Below, one piece after another: positions 7,671 to 15,304 of a DNA stretch of 64,000 nt; the first letter of the stretch is position 1; each line of letters opens with the position of its first letter. The position numbers and the translations under genes are program-made. Source of the DNA: HXMU1420-13 sp034669965 (lineage in GTDB: Bacteria; Bacteroidota; Rhodothermia; Balneolales; Balneolaceae); contig JAXMOK010000011.1 of NCBI GenBank assembly GCA_034669965.1, positions 32,805-96,804 on the forward strand, written 5' to 3'. The notes below the pieces were generated by a model, which saw only the letters and a list, made by a program, of their open reading frames with translations, was not told the origin of the DNA and searched no databases.

Positions 7671-8855
7671 TTAAAAACTGATGGTGAATTGAGTGAGAAA
7701 TTCGAAGTAATTGCGGTTGTTGATAGTAGCAAATTGTTCGCTTACATATCCCAATTGAGCTTGAAGTTTTAGTGAGTGTCCTATAAAAAAGTAATTTAAC
7801 CCAGCAGATACTTTGATTTGCTGAGTAAACTTACCAAGCTCGTTATGATGGATATCATGAGGGTTGAGGCTACTGAACCTGGTTGTTAGCTCGAATTTTT
7901 TATCAACAAAAAACCCGGCCTGAGTATAAAAGCCTTCACCACTGATTTTATCGGCGAGACATCGCTGCCCATCCACTTCTAGTAACTCGTTATCTACGCT
8001 TCGTTTGATGTACTCGGCATTGATCGAAAATCCATGGTACTTGAATACAACATCGGCATATTGGTCAAAAATGTCGTCTTCTGAGCCATACCAAGCCACA
8101 TTCCCGAGTTTTGTGTACGCATCTTTGTTGAAATAAAAGCCGGCACCGATACTCAATTTCGCCTTCTGCTCTTTTTGGATGTCACTTTCAATATAATCTC
8201 CGCCTTTAGTAAAAGCACCAAAGGGCAAGACCTCAACGCGCGACATGTACGCCCAGCCACCGGGCGCTGTCTTTAAGTTTTTGCCTTCGCCGTGGGTAAG
8301 TGCACCAGATATTTTGAATTGAAAGTTTGGGTTTATTGGAATGGTTCGGCGAAATCGTACACCCAGATCGTAATCGGTAAAGAAAAATCGACTTACATTA
8401 GAGCGATCCACCATTTGCAGATTTTTTGAGCTGGTTTGGAACTGGCGGAAGGTGGGAGGGAAAAACTGCCCAAAGGTTATTTGTGTATTTTCATCAGGTT
8501 TCCAGCTGTACTCGGCATTTAACAGCAAAACGCTGCCTTGGTCTATCCCCAATTGTACCAGATAATCGAGTTTGTTGTGGAATAAAAACCCACGGAAAAT
8601 AGCTCGCTCTCTTCGGATAATATATTCACCTTGCAGATTATCTTGTTCGCTTACAACTTGTGTGAGCGCTACTTGCTGCTGAAGCCGAAACCCCACTCGG
8701 ATTTCCATGAATCCATCGGGGCTGATAAAATGGACCCCTTTTTCAGGACTTACTGTTAATACGGTTGGCTTAGGCTCTCTTAGTTGAGCGTGCAATGCGT
8801 GAGATGATTGGATGCAAAAAGCGAGGATCAATAGCCCTCGGGAAAGCCATTTCAT
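7671..8855 (-). CDS. Outer-membrane porin, phosphate-selective porin O/P type
   Basis: A 394-residue protein with a signal peptide (KWLSRGLLILAFCIQSSHALHAQ, cleaved after about residue 24) and amphipathic beta-strands through to a C-terminal aromatic residue (LTQFTISF), as expected for a trimeric OprO/OprP-like barrel. The segment FRLQQQVAL, followed by FRGFLFHNKLDYLVQLG, fits the start of this family. A GAGGTAA ribosome-binding site precedes the ATG at 8855. As first gene of the operon with the SLC13 carrier and two-component pair, it probably lets an anionic solute across the outer membrane. The Pfam name does not prove phosphate as substrate. Confidence 0.85.
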   Translation of the reverse strand: MKWLSRGLLILAFCIQSSHALHAQLREPKPTVLTVSPEKGVHFISPDGFMEIRVGFRLQQQVALTQVVSEQDNLQGEYIIRRERAIFRGFLFHNKLDYLVQLGIDQGSVLLLNAEYSWKPDENTQITFGQFFPPTFRQFQTSSKNLQMVDRSNVSRFFFTDYDLGVRFRRTIPINPNFQFKISGALTHGEGKNLKTAPGGWAYMSRVEVLPFGAFTKGGDYIESDIQKEQKAKLSIGAGFYFNKDAYTKLGNVAWYGSEDDIFDQYADVVFKYHGFSINAEYIKRSVDNELLEVDGQRCLADKISGEGFYTQAGFFVDKKFELTTRFSSLNPHDIHHNELGKFTQQIKVSAGLNYFFIGHSLKLQAQLGYVSEQFATINNRNYFEFLTQFTISF

Positions 8856-9026
8856 ATTATTTTACCTCTGTTAAATGTATAATCGATAAATAGCTTCGTT
8901 TATTACTTTCAATCAATGTTACGGGCGCTTTAAGAATATTATGTGAAGGTTTTTCAATGTGATAGAAAAGAAGCGCTTCCAACAATAAGAAATTCTTATC
9001 CTCTTAAATTTGTAGTACTTTTTGAT

Positions 9027-9947
9027 ATGATTATCGACCCGGAAATACTATCGAAACTCAGCAATATTGAGCTGCGCGCAAAAAAAATTATAGAAGGATT
9101 TATTTCTGGATTGCACCGCAGTCCCTACCACGGGTTTTCGGTAGAGTTTGCAGAGCATCGCCCGTACAACCCCGGCGATGACTTTAAGCACATCGATTGG
9201 AAAGCTTACGGCAAAAAAGAACGGTTTTACGTGAAGCAGTATGAGGAGGAAACCAATCTTCGCTGTTATGTGATGCTCGATACTTCCTCATCGATGCTGT
9301 ACAAACATTTCGGAACGTGGAGTAAGCTACGATACGGCATTCATTTTGCGGCTTCGTTAATGTATTTGATGCATCGCCAACGCGATGCTTCCGGCTTGAT
9401 TCCTTTCAGCGATGGACTAGAGACTTTTATCCCCGCAAAAAGTACCTATGCGCATTTACGGCAGATTTATCTGCAACTTGAGCGGGAATTAATCAGCGAA
9501 GAAAAAAAAGATCGTGAACAGCGCAAAACGGCTTCTGCCCAAGCTATTCACGAAGTGGCAAAGCGGCTTAACCATCGTAGTTTAGTAGTAATAATTACCG
9601 ATTTGTTCGAAAATGTGGATGAACAAGAGGCGTTAATTTCAGCACTTAAGCATCTTCGTCATCGCAAGCATGAGGTGTTGTTGTTTAATGTTTTGGAACA
9701 TCGCAGCGAACGAGATCTTGCTTTTGCTAACGACAGGATTGTGTTTGAAGATCTGGAAACCGGGGGCGAAATGGAGGTGATTCCATCGCAAATTCGCGCC
9801 GATTATAAAGCTACTATCGAAGAATACACCCACAAATTCCAAATGGCTTGCAGTGAGTTCGAAATTGATTTCGAGCAGATTGATACCGAAGGCCAATTTG
9901 ATCAGGCATTACTTGCGTATTTAAATAAACGTCGCCGTTTGGGATAG
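9027..9947 (+). CDS. DUF58 domain protein (vWA-like)
   Basis: A 306-residue cytoplasmic protein. The DUF58 signature is clear in HRPYNPGDDFKHIDWKAYGK (about residues 49-68), followed by a vWA/MIDAS-like LDTSSSM and a second acidic strand VVIITDLFENVD. An upstream ATG at 8943 would add 28 residues outside the family, so I place the start at 9027, before IIDPEILSKL. DUF58 proteins usually sit next to a MoxR AAA+ ATPase and membrane vWA (Bat) proteins. None is adjacent here. It is divergent from the porin operon and convergent with the SGNH hydrolase. Confidence 0.88.
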   Translation: MIIDPEILSKLSNIELRAKKIIEGFISGLHRSPYHGFSVEFAEHRPYNPGDDFKHIDWKAYGKKERFYVKQYEEETNLRCYVMLDTSSSMLYKHFGTWSKLRYGIHFAASLMYLMHRQRDASGLIPFSDGLETFIPAKSTYAHLRQIYLQLERELISEEKKDREQRKTASAQAIHEVAKRLNHRSLVVIITDLFENVDEQEALISALKHLRHRKHEVLLFNVLEHRSERDLAFANDRIVFEDLETGGEMEVIPSQIRADYKATIEEYTHKFQMACSEFEIDFEQIDTEGQFDQALLAYLNKRRRLG

Positions 9948-9962
9948 GGACTACTTTCCTAC

Positions 9963-10895
9963 TTACTCTAAATGAGTGATCAAAAAATTAAGCATGGAAT
10001 CTGCTACAAACTGATGTCCTTCTGGCGTCCAGTGACCACCAAAAGTTTCGTAACGATAATCATTACTTACATCCAGAAATGGGATGTTATGTGCCTCAGA
10101 AAAGGTTTTCACCGATTCTTTAGGACTTTGAGCTATCAGCAGAAACGGAATTTGTTTACTTAAAAGGTGATCATTGAATTTTTGCAATATATCGAAAGTG
10201 GGATCCTCAACATACACTTGAGCCGGTGCTTTGTTTTTAAACCAGGCGGAAGCAGCAAGACGTACCAACCACGATTTTGACAGAGTCGGGTTTTCTGCAT
10301 AAAAATAGCGTTCGCCTTTGGGTACCGGAGTCCCTTTGATTGTGAGCATGTCATCCGATTTTTCGAAATAAGGTTTGTAAAAACCGCCATGGCGAAGGTT
10401 TGTTGAATTATCAACATGATCGTTTTCGCCAAAATAAAGTAAAACCACTACATCAGGTTTAATGATGCTTTCAAGGTGATTAAACCATAACCACTGCTGG
10501 TCGGTGCCGTAGCCATTTATACCGGCGTTGATAAGTTGATAATCCTCGAAATGTGGCTTCAATAACTCGGTAAAACGCTCATCTTGTTCTACATCAAATC
10601 CCCAAGTAAAAGAATCACCCAAAAACAGAATACGCTTTCTGGAATCTTCAATGATTTCAGTTTCTCGCATACCTAACGAATTATGAGAATACCGGATGGG
10701 CCGACTAGCAGTATATTCGCCGTTCGAATTTGGGATGATCTTCCAACCTAGCTGATCGTCGTATCGAAACATCGGCTCGCCCATAATGGCATTGCTGATG
10801 GAAAGATGTGCGGGATTGTACACCAATCGAAGTGCTACTTCAGCAATAATCAGCCAGAAAAAAGTGGCGCCAATTGCCAAAGCAAAATTTTTCAT
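9963..10895 (-). CDS. SGNH/GDSL-type hydrolase, membrane-anchored
   Basis: A 310-residue protein with one N-terminal hydrophobic helix (about 4-24), probably an uncleaved anchor, and a periplasmic SGNH fold. Block I is LFLGDSFTWG with nucleophile Ser 95. The oxyanion Gly/Asn are likely in NAGINGYGTDQQ and YFGENDH, and the C-terminal catalytic pair lies in FGGHWTPEGHQF. Such enzymes de-acylate polysaccharides, lipids or peptidoglycan, and the substrate is not predictable. Its start overlaps the SDR stop by 4 nt (ATGA), so the two genes are co-transcribed. Confidence 0.88.
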   Translation of the reverse strand: MKNFALAIGATFFWLIIAEVALRLVYNPAHLSISNAIMGEPMFRYDDQLGWKIIPNSNGEYTASRPIRYSHNSLGMRETEIIEDSRKRILFLGDSFTWGFDVEQDERFTELLKPHFEDYQLINAGINGYGTDQQWLWFNHLESIIKPDVVVLLYFGENDHVDNSTNLRHGGFYKPYFEKSDDMLTIKGTPVPKGERYFYAENPTLSKSWLVRLAASAWFKNKAPAQVYVEDPTFDILQKFNDHLLSKQIPFLLIAQSPKESVKTFSEAHNIPFLDVSNDYRYETFGGHWTPEGHQFVADSMLNFLITHLE

Positions 10896-11689
10896 ATCAC
10901 TTTACTACGTTTCAAAATCTTATTGAGCAACCATGGCGAAATTCGCTTCATGATAAGACCAAGGCGCTCTTTGGGGCTGGAAATGTAGATCTCTTCTTTC
11001 TCTGCTTTGATGTCGCCCCAGATGCGTTGTACCATTTCGTTGGCGTCCATGGCATCGCTGTGTAAATTGCCCATTTTGCCGAATGAGCTGCCATCAGCAG
11101 TAAGTGAATTTTGAGTGATGTTGGTTTTTATGGGACCGGGACAAACCATGGTAACTGCAATGTTGTATTCGTACATCTCTTGGCGGATGCAATCGAAAAT
11201 GCCTTGCAAGGCATGCTTACTAGCTGCGTAGCCCGACCGATATTTAGTGCCAAATTTTCCGGCCACACTGCTGGTAACTATAATTTGTCCGGATTTACGT
11301 TCCATCATATGCGGTAACACATGTCGTGTTAGAGCTACCGAGCCAAAGAAATTTATTTCCATTAGCCGGCGAATGGTTTCCATGTCGGTTTCGGCAAATA
11401 AAGAACGCTGGCTCACCCCGCCATTGTTTACTAATACATCAATTCCGCTAAATAAAGTGAGTGCTGCTTGGCTTTTTTCTTTAAGGGAGGCAGAGTCGGC
11501 TAAATCCAACGGGAGTACTTTTATTCGGCTGTCATCTCCGCCAAGTTCAGTTTTAACACGCTCAAGCTCTTCTTTTCGCCGCGATGAGAGAATTAGATTA
11601 GCACCATCTTTATAAAAAAAATGAGCAAAAGCTTCGCCAATCCCCGACGATGCGCCTGTTATCCAAATAGTTTTATTTTTATAGTTCAT
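10892..11689 (-). CDS. Short-chain dehydrogenase/reductase (classical SDR)
   Basis: A 265-residue Rossmann-fold oxidoreductase. The cofactor loop is TGASSGIG (11-18). NNGG (about 88-91) follows strand 4, and the catalytic set is Ser 140/141, Tyr 154 and Lys 158 in GYAASK. The C-terminal tail is basic (RISPWLLNKILKRSKVI), which suggests membrane association as in DHRS7/sphinganine-reductase-like SDRs. It is co-transcribed with the downstream SGNH hydrolase through a 4-nt overlap, so lipid or cell-envelope metabolism is a reasonable guess. It is divergent from the OmpR-type regulator. Confidence 0.9.
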   Translation of the reverse strand: MNYKNKTIWITGASSGIGEAFAHFFYKDGANLILSSRRKEELERVKTELGGDDSRIKVLPLDLADSASLKEKSQAALTLFSGIDVLVNNGGVSQRSLFAETDMETIRRLMEINFFGSVALTRHVLPHMMERKSGQIIVTSSVAGKFGTKYRSGYAASKHALQGIFDCIRQEMYEYNIAVTMVCPGPIKTNITQNSLTADGSSFGKMGNLHSDAMDANEMVQRIWGDIKAEKEEIYISSPKERLGLIMKRISPWLLNKILKRSKVI

Positions 11690-11728
11690 TCTGATAACTT
11701 TTTGCTGAACTTAATCAATTTTACAGAC

Positions 11729-12430
11729 GTGAACACCAACCACACAATTTTACTGGTAGAAGACGAAATAGAGTCTGGCGAGATGCTAGCGAATTTCCTT
11801 GAAATAAACAGTTTTAACGTGCATTGGGCAAAAGATGGGAAAGAAGCGCTCGATATTATCGAAAACCATGCAAACGAATTAGAGTTAGCCGTACTTGATA
11901 TTATGGTGCCTTACATGGATGGAAAAGAGATCTGTAAGCATATTCGCAAACATCCGGTTATAAACGAAATTCCCGTTTTGTTTTTGACAGCTCGCGACGA
12001 AGAAAAAGATGAAATTGAGGGACTACAATTAGGTGGCGATGATTACATAAAAAAACCGGCCAGTCTCAATTTGATAAAGGCGCACATCGAAACTCAGTTA
12101 CGTCGGCAAAATCCAGAGAAAACACACTGGTTACGATATGGTAATGTGTATCTGGATTCGGATGCTAATGAGATGTACATCAACGACGAGCAAGTTGATT
12201 TAACACATACAGAATATATAATCGCGGAGTTGATGTTTCAGCACCCAAAATTAGTGTACAGCCGGCAAGAAATTTTAGAGCACATCACTGATGAAGAGAA
12301 ATACATTTTTGACCGAACAGTGGATGTTCATATCAAAAACCTTCGTATTAAAATGAAAGATTCCGGTAAGTTAATAAAAACATATCGAGGTGTTGGATAT
12401 GGGTTTAACCGGGAGTTCATTAACTCGTGA
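11729..12430 (+). CDS. OmpR-family response regulator
   Basis: About 233 residues, comprising an N-terminal receiver and a C-terminal winged-helix trans_reg_C domain. With a GTG start at 11729 the protein begins NTNHTILLVEDE and has phospho-acceptor Asp 57 in VLDIMVPYMDG and conserved Lys 109 in YIKKPA. The DNA-binding part ends in VDVHIKNLRIKMKD and TYRGVGYGFN, the usual recognition helix and wing. An in-frame ATG at 11621 would overlap the divergent SDR coding region and add 36 unrelated residues, so I reject it. The stop overlaps the kinase GTG start by 4 nt. Confidence 0.9.
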   Translation: MNTNHTILLVEDEIESGEMLANFLEINSFNVHWAKDGKEALDIIENHANELELAVLDIMVPYMDGKEICKHIRKHPVINEIPVLFLTARDEEKDEIEGLQLGGDDYIKKPASLNLIKAHIETQLRRQNPEKTHWLRYGNVYLDSDANEMYINDEQVDLTHTEYIIAELMFQHPKLVYSRQEILEHITDEEKYIFDRTVDVHIKNLRIKMKDSGKLIKTYRGVGYGFNREFINS

Positions 12431-13833
12431 ACATCCAACAAAAACTAGCGCTTACCTACATTACCTTACTATCGATTGGAGTGGTTGTAATAAGTGCCTA
12501 TGCCATTTTAAGCATTCGCACTTTTTTATTGGATGAGGCCATTTCGCAATTCGAGGAAGACGCTCGAACTTTTGCCGAATCGTTGGAAGAAGAAGATGAT
12601 TTTACAGATCTGTTTATAAAAACCACATTTACGGCAGATTTAACCGGCTATCAAATTGCTCTTTTTGATTCTTCGGGTACCGTGTTGGTTAACGCTCCGG
12701 TGGATGCCCCCGAATTTCAGGATTCGAGAGCATTTTTAAATGAGGAACTTTTGAACGAATTAGAACGAGATCAACAGGTGATTCTTAATGATGAAGATCT
12801 TGATCAAGTGCTTTCTTTTCACAAAATTAGCCGCCAGATTACAGAGATTCGTTATTTGCGAATCTCAAAAAGTAAACAAGAATTGTATGCTGTGGCAGCA
12901 TCCATCAGGCATTTGATTTACAGTGCAATGATCGGCTCCATTTTAGTGGTGATTATTGTGAGTTTTATTTTTGCTCGTTATTTGGGGAAACCGATTAAGC
13001 AGTTGGAAGAGGCAGCTCTGGATATTGCCGATGGAAATTTGGATCGAGAGATTGATTTGGCAAGAAAAGATGAGTTTGGATCGCTAGCTAAATCGCTAAA
13101 CAATATGGCGGCGAAACTAAAAGACGATTACGAAAAACTTAAAACGTTAAACGAAAAGCAGAATGAATTTTTTGCAGATATCGCTCATGAAGTGAGAAAC
13201 CCGCTGCATACTATTTCCGGCGCCATGGAAATGCTGCAACTTGATGGATTAAGCGACGAGAAAAAAGCTCAATATTTACATACTGCACAAAAACAGGTTG
13301 ATCGGGTCGTCAGGCTATTTCAGGATATAAAATCTCTACAACGGTACGATATGGATGAAGGGTTCATCCACAAATCTTCCTTTATAATCGAAGAATTAGT
13401 TACAGAAGTAGTAAAGACCTATCTACCCATTGCAACAGAAAAGAACTTAGCTCTGATTTTTGATAAAACCGGTGAGCACACCGTATATGCTGATTATGAA
13501 AAAATGGAGCAGGTGTTGGATAATCTGGTTTCTAACGCCATCAAATATACACACGAAGGGCAAATTCAGGTGAAGTGTGTACCAGCAAGTGGTATGCTAA
13601 ACGTTCAAATAATCGATAGTGGAATTGGCATCGGAGCAGAACATCTGGATAGACTCTTCGACCGATTTTATCGAACCGATAAAGCACGCAGCCGGGATAA
13701 AGGCGGAACCGGCCTTGGCTTAGCTGTTGTAAAAGGGATCTTGAATGCTCACAACGTTGAGATTTTTGTAGAGAGCACACCCGAAGTGGGATCAAAATTC
13801 TACTTCTCTTTATCAATCATGGAAAATACTTAG
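12427..13833 (+). CDS. HAMP-containing sensor histidine kinase
   Basis: A 468-residue membrane kinase with a GTG start that overlaps the regulator stop (GTGA). It has two transmembrane helices (about 9-31 and 164-184) enclosing an acidic periplasmic sensor domain of about 130 residues, then HAMP (about 186-238), HisKA with His 254 in DIAHEVRNPLHT, and HATPase with DNLVSNAIKYT, DSGIGI and GGTGLGLAVVKG. It pairs with the OmpR-type regulator just upstream. The sensor domain has no recognisable ligand motif. Its stop overlaps that of the convergent aquaporin gene by 4 bp (TTAG). Confidence 0.93.
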   Translation: MNIQQKLALTYITLLSIGVVVISAYAILSIRTFLLDEAISQFEEDARTFAESLEEEDDFTDLFIKTTFTADLTGYQIALFDSSGTVLVNAPVDAPEFQDSRAFLNEELLNELERDQQVILNDEDLDQVLSFHKISRQITEIRYLRISKSKQELYAVAASIRHLIYSAMIGSILVVIIVSFIFARYLGKPIKQLEEAALDIADGNLDREIDLARKDEFGSLAKSLNNMAAKLKDDYEKLKTLNEKQNEFFADIAHEVRNPLHTISGAMEMLQLDGLSDEKKAQYLHTAQKQVDRVVRLFQDIKSLQRYDMDEGFIHKSSFIIEELVTEVVKTYLPIATEKNLALIFDKTGEHTVYADYEKMEQVLDNLVSNAIKYTHEGQIQVKCVPASGMLNVQIIDSGIGIGAEHLDRLFDRFYRTDKARSRDKGGTGLGLAVVKGILNAHNVEIFVESTPEVGSKFYFSLSIMENT

Positions 13834-14444
13834 TCGCTGGTGTACCAGTGTAAAAGTGCCGCTAGTGTACCGCCGGTGATTGGGGCAACCGTATAAAGCG
13901 GTATACTTTCGAACGAAGTGCCGCGCTCGGCCATAAAATCAATTATCGAAGTACTGATTGACATGGCAGGGTTCATATAGGCACCAGATATATTTATGCC
14001 AATCATGATACAAGCCGTTAAAGTTAAGCCAACACCAATTGCATTAATTTTAAATGAATCATGGCCGTTATTTTTAATCAGATTGAGGTAAGAAAGAACA
14101 AATAAAAAGCTTAGAAAAATTTCTACCGTAGCTTGTTGATACAAATTGGTAGAAGTAGGTGGTTCCACAAAAAACACTGTACGGGTAACCATTAGGATGA
14201 TGCCAGCGGCAGCAAATGCGCCTAATAGTTGGCTCGCGAAATATCCTAAAAACACGTTGAAAGTTATTTTACGGCGAAGAAAATATGCAAAAGATACAGC
14301 AGGGTTGAAATGTGCACCGGAAACATGCATCCCCATATAAATTAAAACAGTGAGAACCATACCCAATGCCAATGGCTCGGTGGTTAGCCCAAAAGCCAAA
14401 ACCAACGCCAAAGTCCCGATTACTTCGATTAAATATTTACGCAT
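13830..14444 (-). CDS. MIP/aquaporin-family channel with atypical second NPA box
   Basis: A channel of about 204 residues with six hydrophobic helices. The two half-helix boxes are SGAHFNPAVS and SGAYMNPAMS. In nearly all aquaporins and aquaglyceroporins the second box continues NPAR, where Arg forms the selectivity filter. Here the residue after NPA is Met. The longer in-frame reading from 14528 adds 28 residues without family resemblance, so I start at the ATG at 14444 (RKYLIEVIG). It could conduct water, glycerol or another small neutral solute, and the altered filter makes a guess unsafe. It is convergent with the kinase gene. Confidence 0.88.
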   Translation of the reverse strand: MRKYLIEVIGTLALVLAFGLTTEPLALGMVLTVLIYMGMHVSGAHFNPAVSFAYFLRRKITFNVFLGYFASQLLGAFAAAGIILMVTRTVFFVEPPTSTNLYQQATVEIFLSFLFVLSYLNLIKNNGHDSFKINAIGVGLTLTACIMIGINISGAYMNPAMSISTSIIDFMAERGTSFESIPLYTVAPITGGTLAALLHWYTSD

Positions 14445-14623
14445 TCTCAACAGCCAAATAAACTTCCGTCCTTCCAGATTGCAGTAAACTAATTGCAACC
14501 AATAGTAATTGCAAACATCTACAAACAATCAATTTAAATGTTGGTATATTGCCAACTCTAAGCTTTTGAGTTCACTTAAGCTACAAAAATCAGATTTTCA
14601 ATATTTAATATCTCTCTTTGTAT

Positions 14624-14944
14624 ATGCTGGATAAACTAAAACAGCGTTGGAATATCCATAGCAACACTCAGGTTTTAATCATTTTAATAGTGTTTGCTAT
14701 AACAGGGTTTTCGGTACTTTATGCCAAAAAGTTAATTTATTCGCTGATTGGGGTTGATCCTGACTGGGCTTGGTACATAAGATTGCCTATCTGGATGGTT
14801 GTAATTCTGCCAACTTACTACGCTTTATTGATTAGCTGGGGGACCATTTTCGGGCAGCGCGAATTTTTTATTTGGTTCGCTAAGAAGTCGTATCTCAGAT
14901 TTAATAAGAATAAAACCGAAGAAACCTCTATCGTTGAGCGTTGA
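14624..14944 (+). CDS. Small membrane protein, DUF6787-like
   Basis: A protein of about 106 residues with two hydrophobic segments (about 15-40 and 58-82) and a basic C-terminus. The pattern KQRWNIHSNTQVLIILIVFA followed by LPIWMVVILPTYYALLISWG matches small Bacteroidota proteins often labelled DUF6787 or, loosely, prolipoprotein diacylglyceryl transferase, though no Lgt catalytic motif is present. The ATG at 14624 is a better start than the TTG two codons earlier. There is no clear ribosome-binding site. The gene overlaps the convergent MmcQ/YjbR gene by 17 bp. Confidence 0.75.
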   Translation: MLDKLKQRWNIHSNTQVLIILIVFAITGFSVLYAKKLIYSLIGVDPDWAWYIRLPIWMVVILPTYYALLISWGTIFGQREFFIWFAKKSYLRFNKNKTEETSIVER

Positions 14945-15284
14945 TTTGCGCCTGCACTTTTTTGGTATGGCTTGCTACAACCAAATTGTAGGAGTGGTTG
15001 ATTAATTCTTGAATAAAATCGTCATCCAGTTCACCTTGCATTTCAACGGTGTTCCAATGTTTTTTATTCATGTGATAACCGGGGTTAATTTCCGGGTATT
15101 CTTCTCGAAGAATTACGGCTCTTTCCGGATCGCATTTTAAGTTGATGCTTCTGAATTCATCGACATCAGCGAGAGCGAACATTTTATTTGCCACTTTAAA
15201 AACCAACACTTTATCATCGAAAGGGAAACTTTCGGTTACTTCGGGGAATGCAAGACAAAAATCGCGAAACTCTTCAATATTCAT
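14928..15284 (-). CDS. MmcQ/YjbR family DNA-binding-like protein
   Basis: A 118-residue single-domain protein of the MmcQ/YjbR (CyaY-like alpha-beta fold) family. Typical family strings are the N-terminal FRDFCLAFPEVTESFPFDD, KMFALAD, NLKCDPERA and the C-terminal HWNTVEMQGELDDDFIQELI followed by HSYNLV. The cellular role is unknown even for well-studied members. It starts 20 nt after the FG-GAP lipoprotein stop and may share its transcript. Confidence 0.88.
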   Translation of the reverse strand: MNIEEFRDFCLAFPEVTESFPFDDKVLVFKVANKMFALADVDEFRSINLKCDPERAVILREEYPEINPGYHMNKKHWNTVEMQGELDDDFIQELINHSYNLVVASHTKKVQAQINAQR

Positions 15285-15304
15285 TCTTCGTAGTGTTTAA
15301 AGGC

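Noticed and set aside
11621..11728. Longer N-terminus of the OmpR-type regulator from the ATG at 11621
   Set aside because: It would overlap the divergent SDR coding region by 69 nt and add 36 residues that no receiver domain has. A GTG at 11729 gives a standard receiver start.
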